From assembly GCA_963969495.1 (NCBI GenBank), contig OZ018328.1:134695968-134759967 (forward strand): 64,000 nt of DNA. Direction: 5' to 3'. The notes beneath the pieces were generated by a model, which had not been told where the DNA came from, searched no databases, and worked only from the letters and a program-made list of their open reading frames with translations. This DNA comes from Ceratothoa steindachneri (lineage: Eukaryota > Arthropoda > Malacostraca > Isopoda > Cymothoidae). The first letter of the stretch is position 1. Every line of letters starts with the position of its first letter. The translations under genes were made by a program, and so were the position numbers. Of the stretch, positions 24,250-36,172 are shown one piece after another.

Positions 24250-25139
24250 AGACTCGAATAGCTGTCACTCGAGGCCAGATACCGTAGAGTTATGGCAAGC
24301 TTGAGACCAGGTAATATTGCCTTCCTTAAAAACGTATCTTTCTTTTATATCCTGGATCCCACTCGGTCTAGTAACTCTTGGAAGACGACCATCTCTATTC
24401 TCAGGAAACTTTTTCAGACTGGCAGCTCTTCCTTCTGTAGTTCCTGCAGGACGTTCTCCTATGTTCAAATCTTGTCCTTCTGAGGAGCCACGGTCGTTTC
24501 GACAGATGAACATTTTTCTTCTGCCTCCTATTCTGTTAGGAGATTTTCAGCTTTACACGGTCCATCTCCATCTCTAAATCGTGTTTCTGTGCCACTAATA
24601 AATAACATGGCGATGTCTTCAGGAAGCGTTCTCATGTGAACCCTAATGGAATATGGCGCAGGGGTTCCATGGTGTTGGGTGTTGGTGATGTGGACACGTC
24701 GGAAGCGGTTTAGAGATTAGAGAATGGTATGCCACACCCATTATTTATATGCACCTTGTCATCTTTCGCGCCTGGTGACCATTCACAGTCAGCGACTAGC
24801 AGCGAGCAGCGGCGTGCAATGGCGTCTGAGCACCATCATTTCGGACGAGGTTGCCCTTAGTCAGAAGAAAGACACCGGTCGGTATGCACGCTGCGGGAGG
24901 GGGGTCACAAAATGGCACCGAGGGGCGGTGCCTTAAATTTTCGTTTGGTCAGCGGCAAGCGGCATCTGACGGTGCCTCCAGGCGATGATGTCGCAATGTG
25001 ATGGCCTTCAGGCGCGGCTTGATGTTTACCACGTTTAGTCTGACTGGGGTTGGCAATAGTCTCCCACGACACACTCCACGTTGGTGGTCGGCAACGGTCG
25101 GGACGGATAGTCGCCAAGGTGTGACAGGGGCTTTTGGAA
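24250..25139. other. No gene recognised; second CpG-rich patch at 24780-25100
   Basis: Open frames on both strands (24265-24577, 24905-25225) do not match a family I know. The G+C-rich patch at 24780-25100 could be the far end of the same inserted block that begins at 23385, but I found no terminal inverted repeats. Confidence 0.3.
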
Positions 25140-25500
25140 TAGGAATGATATCGTGTGAGTGCATTGCAGATGGATAATTTGAGAAGGACTCGAGGAGTGT
25201 GGAAGGTAAATAGATCGAGAAACAAGTGTTTAAGAGGTATTATATTTATGATGCAATGAAGAATTTAAACGAGCTTGCAACTGAGAGTTCTTTGAGTTTG
25301 TTTCGGCATGTAATAATAGATGTGTGAAGAGAATATACGATAGTGTTAGGGTGTGCGAAGTGTTGGAAGACGGTGTAAAAGAGAGGATTAATAATACGAA
25401 TCAGTGTTTGAGAGAGGTTGACCAAGCAGCAATCAGATGATGATGTGTATGAAAGGTATGTGGGGGGAAGGGAGTTGTGAGGGGGCGTGCTGTGGTCCTT
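25140..25500 (+). pseudogene. Possible LINE C-terminal remnant
   Basis: Reading across frames gives LRRTRGVWKVNRSRN, LSLFRHVIIDV and QCLREVDQAAIR. These resemble, weakly, the LRR--GVSR-DRVRN, LRWFGHV-RM and C-R-V--A--- stretches at the end of the ORF2 type whose RT lies at 21534-22700. If correct, the 22.9-25.1 kb block was inserted into one LINE copy. Confidence 0.3.
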
Positions 25501-25509
25501 CAATCGAGG

Positions 25510-28500
25510 GGGAACCTTGAATGCTACAGCACCTAACACCCAATTGCTATGAAAGAAGATTTCGTGGAAATTGATGAGTGATTTTGGATTTGGTTGTGCA
25601 GAGAGGATTGGGACGGGTTGATAGCTTTTAGTTGGGTTGATGTGCTCCTACACCACTTTGTGGGAAAACCGTTAATATCGTTCTGGTGACAAAGAGTGGC
25701 AAAAATTGGGAATTTTAAAACTGGGTGTCTAATATTGTTATTGTTGTCTACCTTTTTTTTTTGTTTAGATGGTAATTTGTGGCAAAATCCATTTATAGGA
25801 GATTCTGTTTTTTATAGTGGTCTCAAAATCTGTTATGCTTGTGTTCAAGGAGTTTGTGTTAAAAAAAACAGCATTACACAAACATAAAATTTTAAGGGTG
25901 TATGTATTTGTATGACCTGGCCTACTTCCGCCTTCTAGTGCTAATGTGCATATTCTTGACGCCAGTGTCTCCATTGATGGGTGTCAGCCTCATTCATCTA
26001 ATCGTATTCCAATTTTCTATTAGAATTTTTTTATCAATTCATTTTCACTGTTATTCTAAACTTAATTAATTTATATTTTGTATGATTTTGTATGCAAGTC
26101 TGTGAAGAAAAAGTACCATTTTCCGGCACGTATCCTAAAAGACGACTAAACCTTCATAGAGGCAACTTGCCTGGAAGCGGCGCACCAGGACCTTTCTTTG
26201 AGCGCGATACGCAGAGTGATGTTGAAATGCGCCAATCAATAATTATTAATGGAATTCGTACTAGTAAAACAGGTGAAGGGAATTTCAACATAGTGTTTTT
26301 CCATGCGAGGGACAATTAGAATTAAAATCAATATTTTCGTGAAAGTGAAAATTACTGACAAACTGTCGTTAAATTTCTACACCCACACTACGACCTCTTA
26401 TCCAGTAAAGTAGTGCATCTAATACCATTTATAGCTCCCTTACGAGTTCGAGCCTTAATTTCTGATCATTCTTTATGCTAATCTGAGTATTCCTATTCTC
26501 ATAGATCTCTTGACTATTTATAACCACTTCTAAGAGCTGTCATGTGAATTTTTTTTTCGTAATTATTAAACTTATCTACATCTTTCTACCTATTGACTTC
26601 AACTACTACTGCCCTTATTGATAGAAACCTAGTTTTATTAAATCCAATAATATTCAGTCGAGCCTAGCGACAGAATTGACGCATCTCCGGGTTCGCTGAA
26701 TGTATATTCATGAAAATCTCGATGATTTAAGGGATTGTTTTCAGGGAGGAGGGAGTAAGGGAGGAGATATGATCCGCCATGACACAAAGAATGGAATGGG
26801 AGCAAACTATGGCGTGGAATCCTCTTCGTTTCGTGTTTGTTGACGAGACCCCTCTGCATAATGTTATGCTTCATATATAATTTGGGTGATAGTTTTACAT
26901 AAAATTAAAGGAACTGCGTCTTTGTAATTGTTTTTCTTTCCTGCTGAAGAAATTCATTTTTCGAATGCATCATTTTCAATTCTATTAACTCTCATCTTTT
27001 CTTCTATAAAATTTATCTATCTATTTTGAAGGCTTATGATACTATATTAATGGCAAGTGTCTATTCAAAGAACGGAGCTTAGGAGACCTAAAATAAAAGC
27101 CGATGTTTGAAGTAGATAAATAAGTGAAGTCTATATATTCAACGTTTTTTCATTAATATTAATGGGGGAATCGATCCTTATTTATTTGAACTTTAATGAG
27201 ATGTTAATTTTTTAGATTCAAATTCCATGTAAGGTGTTGTTGATCTCCTAGTACCATTATGTGTAAAAGTTTGCTAGTTGGGCCCAATTGTGTACATATC
27301 TAGCTCAATGTATATGTTATAAGAAAACGTGTACATAGCCTATTTTTAGAAACCAATGAGGCCTAATAAAAAACTTTTAGTTTTTTATTAACCCATAATG
27401 TGATAATAATTTATTGGTGTTTTAATTTACAGTTTTAATTATAGTGTTCGCATTGTTATTTCAGCTTGCTTGTAATGCTAATGTATGCGGAGGTTGAAAG
27501 TGGAGCCAGTAATTATATTTTTAAATACATGTGTAAGGATACTTTAGTATTTATGTGCGCGAGTACATGTGTGGACGTTGCGAAAGATGTAAATAGAAAA
27601 CAAAATCGACAGAGAAACGAAGCTTAAACTGAACGTTAATATGAGCACGGCATTCATCGTTCTAAGCAAAATATTTGCAGGATATTAGTCCCGTCACACC
27701 TCGTTAGAACCTTAAATAGAACCAATATTCAACCCTCATTTTAGCGTATTCTCAACTCGTCTGTAATTTACAGACAATAACTGTCAACATTTCATTTTTC
27801 AAGATAAGAAATACGTTCTTACCGAAAGCTACGGCATAATCGAACATATATATTCAGTCAAGAACATTCATTTGTGCTCTGAAACATTATTTTAGCTACG
27901 CTGATCCAGAAGTATTTACGAATAAATAGTCTAAAACCGGTTTTGGAAAACACTGTTATACAATGGAAAGGATCTATCGGAATGTAAGTGTGAACGTGCA
28001 CTCGCATATTCCTTTGAATGCAAATAAATTCCATGAGCTTTAATTACCTACGTTTGCCTAATTAAAACTACTCCTTTCCATAGAAAATAAATAAAAATAC
28101 CATATTCTTTAGTATCTGTACAGTGAGCCTAACTGATGTGCTCACCACTCTACCACGTATTTGAGTACTTTTCAGATTCACTTCATCCGCGGCTTCTTCT
28201 CTTGACTCCTTCATTTTAGCAACCCATAATTAAGGAGAATCATTATCACTCACGTACAAACTCATTTTTTAGCATTTTAGCACCCACCACGATGTCAGAG
28301 GTAAGAAAATATTTAAAGGTTGAATGAATGGATGGAAAGACCAGTTGATGTGGGGAAGAAGGAAATAGAATAGGCATTGTGCAAGTAATTTACACCACTT
28401 TGTAAACATATATACACATACACAAAATACCCCCTCCCTGCCGAACGCCAACATGGAAATATGGAAACCTTTAACCATGAAGTTGCAAATAAATATGCAA

Positions 28501-28573
28501 AAAATCAACGGTGATGATGATAATTTAGCATAATTATATATACCTACACGCTTGCACAGAAATACATACATAT

Positions 28574-28576
<3 letters not shown>
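25510..28576. other. No gene recognised (3 kb)
   Basis: AT-rich intergenic-looking DNA. The 75-codon frame at 26092-26319 is GC-richer than its surroundings and follows a long T/A-rich tract, so it could be a decayed exon, but it is not recognisable. Confidence 0.4.

Positions 28577-28634
<58 letters not shown>
28577..28634. repeat. (TA)n microsatellite
   Basis: TA run of about 58 bp. Confidence 0.97.
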
Positions 28635-28637
<3 letters not shown>

Positions 28638-29104
28638 GGCCTACGTGTTGGTGTCTGTTTTAAAGTCTGTCTCTAACTCGTTCGACTTGATAGCTTTAAA
28701 GTGGTATTAATAACCTCTTTTAAAAATTAAAATTCACAAGTAATTAAGAATTTTGACGTGTATTTTGTTTTGAGTATTTGCATATCTATTCGACGGGTAA
28801 AAAATATGGGGGTATTTAGATACACATAACAGATTGCTGATGCAACTCAGCCAAAATTGACTTAATTAGGTAAAATATGTTTGAAAATATTAAGATAATT
28901 TAAACGATTTTTTTTGGTAAGTTACATGAATGTAAAAATTTAGTTCGAAAAAGTGTTTTAAATAGCTAGAACGCACGTATTTTTAGAACAAGAAATAATG
29001 AGAAAACTATTAATCAGGCGTTGTTTTAAATGTTAATAATCCTTCCACTGTGGAGTGCAAAAGTGCTTCATTAATTGCCTATGTTCCGATATATTGCCTT
29101 TAAA

Positions 29105-29483
29105 TTTCCAGGTAGGAGATGCTATACTTAAGTTATCAAATAACGTTTAATATCTAGGTACAAGATGCTGTTTTGAAGATATTAATTAGCATTTAATAGG
29201 TAGCGTTACATTTTAGGTACGAGATGCCGTTCTAAAGTTATAAAGTGACGCTTAATATCTATCGTTACATTCACGCCGCAATCTCGTATCTTAAATGTAA
29301 AAAAAAAGAGAAAGATATTAACTGTTATTGGATAATTTCAGGTCGCCATCTCATACCTGGAAAGTAATGATAGATATTAACTTATCGTTACATTCCAAGT
29401 ATGAGATAACGACCTGAAGTTATTTTTTTTACAAATAATATACAAGATGCTGTCCTGAATTTACCAAATACTCGTAGCGTATA
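29105..29483 (+). repeat. About 62-bp minisatellite, left part (interrupted by transposon)
   Basis: Diverged tandem units of the form GTACGAGATGCCGTTCT, AAGTTATAAAGTGACGCTTA, ATATCTATCGTTACATTC. The array is broken at 29484 by the transposon and resumes at 31298. The interval 29355-29483 aligns with the reverse complement of 37752-37898. Confidence 0.85.
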
Positions 29484-29783
29484 TACTAGGTGTCCTAGAA
29501 AAAAGTTAACCTTACTTGGAATTAGTATAACTCAAAACCTATTAGAGATTTTTGAGTCCTGCAAAACACAACAAATTTAATAACTATTTATTGGTCGATT
29601 CTGGAAATTTCATAAAATTCCCTCTTACGGTATTGATACACTAATGGGTTTAGTGGAGGCTATCAAAATTATGTTTGCGCAAGGAAGTAAAATAATGAAA
29701 CTTCGAAATTTAAAATCAACAAATATATTTAAATCTATTTTTAACAAAAACACCTCTTCATATGGGTAATACAAATTCATTTT

Positions 29784-30317
29784 TTAATTTTCTAAGCACC
29801 GTTTCCTTCCACATGTACTCCATTTCTTTCCCAAGCACAGTTTTGTCTTTGATCGCATTGATTGAACAACTTTTTTGATTAACTTGTGATTTTCCTTAAC
29901 TCTATTGACTTCATGTGCGAAACTATCTCTTAACTGGTTGATGCTTTGTGGTGGAGTAGAATATACTTTCTTCTTTAGATATCCGCATAAGAAATAATCG
30001 CACGGTGTGAAGTCAGGGGATCTTGGGGGCCATTCAATTTCATGATTCAGCGCGACATTGCGGTCGTCAAACGTTTCTCTTAATTTTGTTCTTACATCAA
30101 GCTGTCTATGAGCTGGTGCGCTGTCCTGAATCCACCAAAGTCTATTGAATTGATTGCCATAAATCTGGCGGAGTTCCTGGAAGATCCTTTCGTTGATCAT
30201 GTTCAGGTAAGCAGCACCATTCAAGTTATTCTCGTAAAACAATGGGCTGACAAGATAGCCATTCCCGCATATTCCGATCCACAGAGACACTTTCTGCTGA
30301 CAAATACGTGTGTCCAA
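29784..30317 (-). pseudogene. DD41D-type transposase, C-terminal half
   Basis: Catalytic half of a DDE/D transposase of the Tc1/mariner superfamily, 177 codons open. GNGYLVSPLFYENNLNG and AAYLNMINERI precede LWWIQDSAPAH (second catalytic Asp) and WPPRSPDFTPCDYFLCGYL (third). I count 41 residues between them, a DD41D spacing. The C-terminal tail continues VNRVKENHKLIKKVVQSM. The first Asp lies upstream, in IEIDDEAAF, read in another frame near 30415; a poly-G tract at about 30331-30339 marks the frameshift. The frame starts with MDTRICQQKVSLWIG, consistent with the family's TVW-G strand. Confidence 0.88.
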
Positions 30318-30529
30318 GTTGAATGCTGGGGGGGGGGGAAGGTCAGCGGCGCATATTGCCGAATGTTATGGCTATTTACCTTTCCATTCATGAAAAAGGC
30401 TGCCTCGTCATCAATCTCAATGTTTTCTAAGAAACGAGCAGGTTTATGTAGAAACCATTTGACAAATTGTCTACGACGAGGAAAATCAGTTTAAAGAAGT
30501 TGGTTTCTTGCATGCATCTTATAGGGATG

Positions 30530-30868
30530 TCATTTTAAGTCATGTTTAATAATGCGGTTAAATGATGACTTTGAACATTGTAATCCATTCTTTCTGACTG
30601 ATACATGTGGATTTTGAAGAAGTGTCATCTGAATATTTTCGATATTTTCTGTTGTTCTTATGGTTTTCATACGACCCGAACGACCTTTATTTAGATTTAA
30701 GCATGTTCCTTCATGTTGGTATTTGCGAACATTTTTCCAAATTGTGGGCTTGCTTGGTGGGTGCTGACCTAGAAAACGTTGTTCAAATGGATCTTGTACT
30801 TGTTTAATACTGCCAGTCTTAATAAAGTTTGTGACTACAAAAACGCGTTGGTCTTTTGTTAATTGCAT
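30530..30868 (-). pseudogene. Transposase N-terminal DNA-binding half
   Basis: 112 codons. MQLTKDQRVFVVTNFIKTGS followed by PPSKPTIWKNVRKYQHEGT, LNKGRSGRMKTIRT and NPHVSVRKNGLQCSKSSFNR is the helix-turn-helix region (DUF4817-like HTH followed by a paired-like second HTH) of this arthropod transposase group. The start Met is natural: it lies about 210 bp inside the right TIR boundary and begins the HTH. A stop after KHDLK (30530) separates it from the catalytic half, where HPYK in the next frame continues the protein. Confidence 0.85.
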
Positions 30869-31297
30869 GATTTAAAAGGTTCTAATGAAGTAAACTTTTA
30901 CACATAAACGCTTTGATTGGCTTAGTAAGCAATAATGACGAAACCAAACCACAGCATGGCTGAATAACCACACTAAAATGGCCTAGGCTTTGCTTGAAGA
31001 ATCGCACAGTGACCTAGGCTACCTAGACTCCCTACACTTCTCTTGAAAGAGGATGGTGGCCTAGCCTTCCTAGGCTTCGTTTCATTATTTTACTTCCTTG
31101 TGCAAACATATTTTGGATAGCTTCCATTAAACCCATTATTGTATCAATATCATTAAAGGAAATTTAATAAAATTTTCAGAATCGACAGATAAATAGTTGC
31201 TAAATAAAACACATTTTGCAAGACCTAAAATTTTCCAATAGTTTTTGAGTTATACTAATTCAAAGTACGGTTAACTTTTTTTCTGGGACACCCGGTA

Positions 31298-31620
31298 TAA
31301 TATGTATCGTTACGTTCCAGGTACGAAATGCTGTTCTGAAGTTATAAAATGACTCTTAATATATATCGTTACATTCCGCTTCAGAGATGCCGTAGTCAAG
31401 TTAATCAAATAGCCCTTGATATCATTTGTTACATTTCATATCCTTACCTTCCATAGGTTCAGTATTATTCAGGAAAATTGTTTTATGCATAAAATCAGAA
31501 AAAAATACAATTGTAATATTAGAATCAATATTTTATATTGTTTCTTCTATCAGACATGAATTTATTAATTGCTCGGTTCACACACATTTTATGACGTTGT
31601 ATATACAAAATACAGAAACT
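31298..31620 (+). repeat. Minisatellite, right part, and unique flank
   Basis: Continuation of the array broken at 29484: TATCGTTACGTTCCAGGTAC, then units to about 31430. After that comes unique sequence (TTCAGTATTATTCAGG, ATTGTTTTATGCATAAAATC, ATTGCTCGGTTCACACACA) that reappears in reverse complement at 37345-37510. Relative to that copy, about two units are deleted here. Confidence 0.88.
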
Positions 31621-31959
31621 ACAGGTACTTGATGTTATACTATTCAAAGGACAGATTGCTTTGCCCTGATGATTGTGATGATTCAACTGAGGCCTTTAAT
31701 TAGTTTATCATTCCCGCAGTTACTTTATTGATGAAGTGATGAACTTCGCTGAATATGGATAAAATGACCGCGCTTCAAATGAGAGTTGTTAGCTACGAGC
31801 TCGTAGCATGAAGCCTTCCCATTAGAATATCGATAAATGTCTTTCTCTCCTGCAGATTGGTTATTTCAACTCCTTAATAAATCCTAATTTTCTCTCGTAT
31901 AGCGGTCTGTCATATGTTGCCACGAAGACGCCATGAAGGGCATTAGGGCAAATATATCA

Positions 31960-32265
31960 TCGCTCCCAAAATCATAACATAAACTAGGCTCACCAATCCT
32001 GAATAGACACGGCGTTGCTACTAAAACTATGTGCATCACAGGTGTGTAGCCTAAAATCCTAACAAAAACTAGTCATATCACCACTGTTTAGACACGTTAC
32101 TACTATCAAAATCCTAACAAAAGCTATGTACACCAACTCAGAATATTCATGTCATGATACCAAAATGGTAATGACACAAACTTGCCTCGTCATTGCTACT
32201 AAAATCCTAACAAACACTTGGCATATCAACCCTGCATAGACACGAGATACTCTTCGATGTTGAAA
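31960..32265 (+). repeat. Degenerate tandem repeat
   Basis: Four or five diverged copies built on ACTAAAATCCTAACAAAAAC, TA(T/G)GCATATCA and CATAGACACG. The spacing is irregular, about 55-85 bp. Confidence 0.6.
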
Positions 32266-32269
32266 TGGG

Positions 32270-34200
32270 AAAAGTTGCCCTGGTTTCAGCCGATTCATTT
32301 CAAGATAAGGAAATTACAACATATTTTTCCTTGTCTAAACTCAGGATAAACATTATCAATGGTGAAATTAGGTAAAAATAGAGCAACATCAATCTTATAC
32401 TTGTTAAATGAGCCCAAAACCCGCATTGAATACCTTAGGAACCAATTTATTCTTTGAGCACTTGCAACCAAGAGTACGAATTTAACCCACCTTTAGTGGC
32501 CATAAGCGACCTTTCTCGATGTTGGTATACTAGTTTCCCTTCCTTTTTTGTTCCTTTTTCCACTGCTGAATTTTCAGGAACTAATGGATTATCAGGATGA
32601 AGCAGAAACTGTGTTTAAGTTGTTCGAGTTCCTCCATTCGATAAGGAGACTAGGTTCGTACCATTGAGTCTCTGTGTTGTTTGTAAGAGCTCGTTTCTGA
32701 AAATTTGTCTTCTCTGCCCCATTATTCAAAGGTGAAAAATAAGTCTTCTAGTGCATTATTTTAGCTTTGTGTATAACCTTTTTCTTCTTCCTGTGCTCCC
32801 TATTTATTCTGTTTTTCTTTCCGTTATTCGTTTCTCTCTATTAATTGGTGTGCTCCCTATTTATTCTCTTTTTCTTTCAGTTATTCGTTTCTCTCCCTTT
32901 TTTTATCCACCGAGAAAATGTTCACCTCTTTACTTAACCCAGCTTACTTTCTAAATTGGATGAGATGTTAAATCACGTAGCACGAGTCATCTATGACGGG
33001 TCATTCGGCGCGGACAAAAAGGATAGGTGGCTTTTTGCTTTATAAGGCATATAGAGAAAGGGGCGGGGTAGTATTTGATGTAGTCCCGTTAATGCCCGAT
33101 GACTCCATTTTGTGGGAAAGAGGTTGATAGTGATGGTGATGATATTTACTCATTTTAACTTTAGCGTTTGTGTATGGTGAGACAGATGACTTGGGCTGTG
33201 ATCACGGAAAGGCTGTCATAGTGTGACCGTTGAGTCGCTCGTGACCGACGGCATTTTCCTCCTCCTTTTCCCGAAGGTGAACTATGAAGAGGAAGAAATG
33301 AGATCGATCTTGATTCTATGGTGTAGAGTTAACAACTTATTCCCCACAGACCGAACAGGTCTGTGCACTTTTTAGAAGTTTACACGTTCATACATATTTC
33401 CTTATTGTTGGGGTTGTGATCTGCTAATTATTTTGGCTTATAGACATACCTTTTCCTTCCCACGAATCCGCATATTTGCTCTTCAGTGTAAGGGTTCATT
33501 TTATTATAATAATTCTATTCAATATCTTTCGAAGCTGGTTTATTCTAGAATGTTTTTATGTACCAATTCTTCTTTTCTTACGTTCTATCAGCGTTTCTTA
33601 TATTCTTTATCTGGTCATCATTATTTTTCTTCCGGAGGTAAAAATTCAAGCGTGGGTAATCTTTGCTATAGCACAAACTCATCCTAAGGGCTGTCGAAGA
33701 CTAGGAAAGAGAAAAAATAAAAATAGATCACCAGTACTCAAAGTTATGAACTTGAATTTCTCTGAAGGAAGGTTTAAACAAATGGATCTCCATTTTAAGC
33801 CAATCGGGTCCTTCTCATTTAACAGTAATGGAGTTGTAGAGACTCAAATAATGCAAAACAGGGCTTAGTTAAAGTACATATATTTAATATACATTATGTA
33901 CGTACACATATATTACAAATAATGTATTCCTACTCATGAAATTAATTATAATATAACGTACAGACGCAGTATCTACATGTATGTGCGCTAGAAACTGATC
34001 AGACTGGCGAACAGATAACGATGTATAATTTTATGGAACTGTTATTGCCACAAGATTTAGTTAATATTAAGATAATTCCCTTTCGGCCGCTTCTCACGCA
34101 ACCTCATATTCTGGGCCTATTTCCAAATCAATATTTTTTATACTCTAATTATTATAATGTTTCTCGTATCGATTCCCGCCTTTAATTACATTGTTTTTCT
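32270..34200. other. No gene recognised (1.9 kb)
   Basis: AT-rich sequence. The overlapping frames at 33433-33868 are unsupported. Near 32755-32900 a short duplicated segment (TGCTCCCTATTTATTCT, twice) is visible. Confidence 0.4.
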
Positions 34201-34221
34201 CATCAGATTCTGACGAACGCG

Positions 34222-34345
<124 letters not shown>

Positions 34346-34731
34346 AAATCAATGGCAAGTTATGGTATATGATAGTGAAACCACTGCATAAGAGCCAAAA
34401 GTTTCATTTACGAGACTAGTTTCGGTATGTAGTTTATCATGCCCTGTTCAGTCGTATACTGAGAATGCGATTGTTACAAAAGTCTATAAATATCGTACAG
34501 ATCAGAAAATAAACAAAAAAACAAACAACAAAAAACACAAAACGAGGGAAAACAGGTCATTAATCAGGGGGTGTGATTCAAGATCGTTGACTAAGCTGTT
34601 TACGATGAAGTTACTGGAAGGGAGGTTGCATTTTAATTGCCCATCTGACAAATTAAAATTGGAAATTTCTCCTATTAATTTAGATTCTACTATTTTTCTT
34701 TTACGGAAATCTTTACAATTATATATGATTT

Positions 34732-35600
34732 GGAAAATCAACATAAAAGGAAGCCGCTTAGTAAGCTTTGATGTAGACACCCTGTTCATTAATGTCCCAC
34801 TCAACGAAGCTCTTAATGTTCTATCTAAGGTATTAGATAATCAAAAATTTAACCCCTCTCTATGCAAAAATAAAATTATAAATCTTGTTAAACTTTGTAT
34901 TACTGTCAATGTATTTATCAGCGATATGGGTTTTTCCCGTCAAAAATATGGGTTGTCCTTTATCACCCATATTATGTAACATTTTTATGGAACATTTCGA
35001 AGTATCATTACTTCCTTCTGTGATTCCCCATCATAATTTTGTATGGTATAGGTATGTAGATGATGTCATATCGATTTGGCCCATAAATGGTTTAAACTTA
35101 TTTGACAATTTCCTTAAAAATCTTAACGACCTCTATCCCACTATCAATTTTAAAGTAGAGTGGAAAAAAGATAATTGTATATCCTTTCTTGATGAAAAAA
35201 TTGTTAGTCATTGACAAAATTAGCTTCACTGTGTACCGAAAACCAACCCATTCTAACTCATATATCCATTTCTTTTCTCATCATGATATTAATATTAAGC
35301 GAACCGTTGCATAAGGTATGTTTTTGAGAGCACTTATGATAGGTGACCCTTGCTTTCTAAAAGACGAGATTACATATATAACCTGCAGTTTCATTGAATT
35401 AAATTATCCCCTCCACGTGGTCAATGAAAGCTTATCTAAAGCAAAATCTTCTCATTACTGTCCCAAGGATAGGAACAAATTTAGTAATACGAAGTGTCTA
35501 TCCCTCCCTTTCCCCCCTCCCCTCAAAGGAGTAAACAAAGTTATTTCTCCATGCCTAAACATACTTAAATACCCTTTTTCTATTCTTGAATCTTTCCCTT
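34732..35600 (+). pseudogene. Penelope-like reverse transcriptase (5'-truncated)
   Basis: RT of Penelope type, which would copy the element RNA. Order: SFDVDTLFINVPLNEAL (palm strand with the first catalytic Asp), MGCPLSPILCNIFMEHFE (the -G-PLSP-L-N---E--E motif) and FVWYRYVDDVISIWP (the catalytic YxDD as YVDD at about 35056-35064). Then FTVYRKPTHSNSYIHFFSHH and HDINIKRTVA, typical of the family's thumb region, and ESLSKAKSSHYCPKDRNKFS. Lesions: a frameshift near 34940 just before MGCPLSP, a stop after FLDEKIVSH (35212-35214), a TAA after IKRTVA near 35311, and loss of everything upstream of the palm. Catalytic residues that remain look intact. Confidence 0.9.
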
Positions 35601-35611
35601 AGACCAAGCCC

Positions 35612-36049
35612 GTGGATCAGCCAAATGAAGCAGGTGTATATTCAATCCCGTGTGGCTCTACAAACTGTCCCTCATTTTACATAGGAGAGACCGGAAGAAC
35701 CTTAACAAAACGAATTTATGAACATAAAGTTGATGTGAGACGAGAAACTACCACATCTAGTATTTTTAATCATATTAGCAATTTCAACCACCAACTTGAC
35801 TATTCAAAGGCGCAAATCATATATAATTGTAAAGATTTCCGGAAAAGAAAAATAGTAGAATCTTTATTAATACGAGAAATTTCCAATTTTAATTTGTCAG
35901 ATGGGCAATTAAAATGCAACCTCCCTTCCAGTAACTTCATCGTAAACAGCTTAGTCAACGATCTTGAATCACACCCCCTGATTAATGACCTGTTTTCCCT
36001 CGTTTTGTGTTTTTTGTTGTTTTTTTATTGCTTATTTTCTGATTTGTAA
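35612..36049 (+). pseudogene. Penelope-like GIY-YIG endonuclease domain
   Basis: 145 codons open. GVYSIPCGSTNCPSFYIGET holds the GIY and YIG elements (as GVY and YIG) with the paired Cys residues between them that mark Penelope-type endonucleases. GRTLTKRIYEHKVDVRR follows, with the catalytic-helix Arg, then FNHISNFNHQLDYSKAQI and KRKIVESLLIREISNFNLSD with the conserved E. In this group the nuclease nicks target DNA to prime reverse transcription. The true protein would be a C-terminal fusion with the RT; only one in-frame stop (TAG at 35600-35602) now separates the open linker from this frame. The apparent Met at 35612 is therefore internal. Confidence 0.92.
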
Positions 36050-36083
36050 GATATTTATAGACTTTTGTAGCAATCGCATTCTC

Positions 36084-36172
36084 AGTATACGACTGAAGAG
36101 ATTATGATAAACTACATACCGAAACTGGTCTCGTAAATTAAACTTTTGGCTCCTATACAGTGGTTTCACTAT
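36084..36172 (+). ncRNA. Hammerhead-ribozyme-like terminal module (plus)
   Basis: Core CTGAAGA (36093-36099), GAAA (36121-36124) and GTC (36128-36130). The 5' strand TACGA (36088-36092) is complementary to TCGTA (36131-36135), forming stem I. Stem III would be A-U plus C-G with a two-base loop, the minimal stem III known for Penelope-associated hammerheads. Stem II (36100-36120) is weak in this copy, with an ATTATG/CATACC mismatch. It lies just 3' of the endonuclease frame, where Penelope terminal repeats carry such motifs. Self-cleavage is not shown. Confidence 0.6.

Larger units (their letters stand above)
29484..31297 (-). mobile_element. Tc1/mariner-superfamily element with about 217-bp TIRs
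   Basis: 1814-bp element. The left terminal inverted repeat is 29484-29701 (starts TACTAGGTGTCCTAG) and the right is 31079-31297 (its complement starts TACCGGGTGTCCCAG). They match, imperfectly, over about 217 bp. It is flanked by TA on each side (29482-29483 and 31298-31299). The inverted, uninterrupted copy of the target at 37752-37753 confirms the borders and a TA target duplication. The internal minus-strand transposase is broken (see the two entries). Confidence 0.93.

Noticed and set aside
30108..30494. 128-codon plus-strand frame
   Set aside because: Antisense shadow of the transposase, whose catalytic motifs are on the minus strand.
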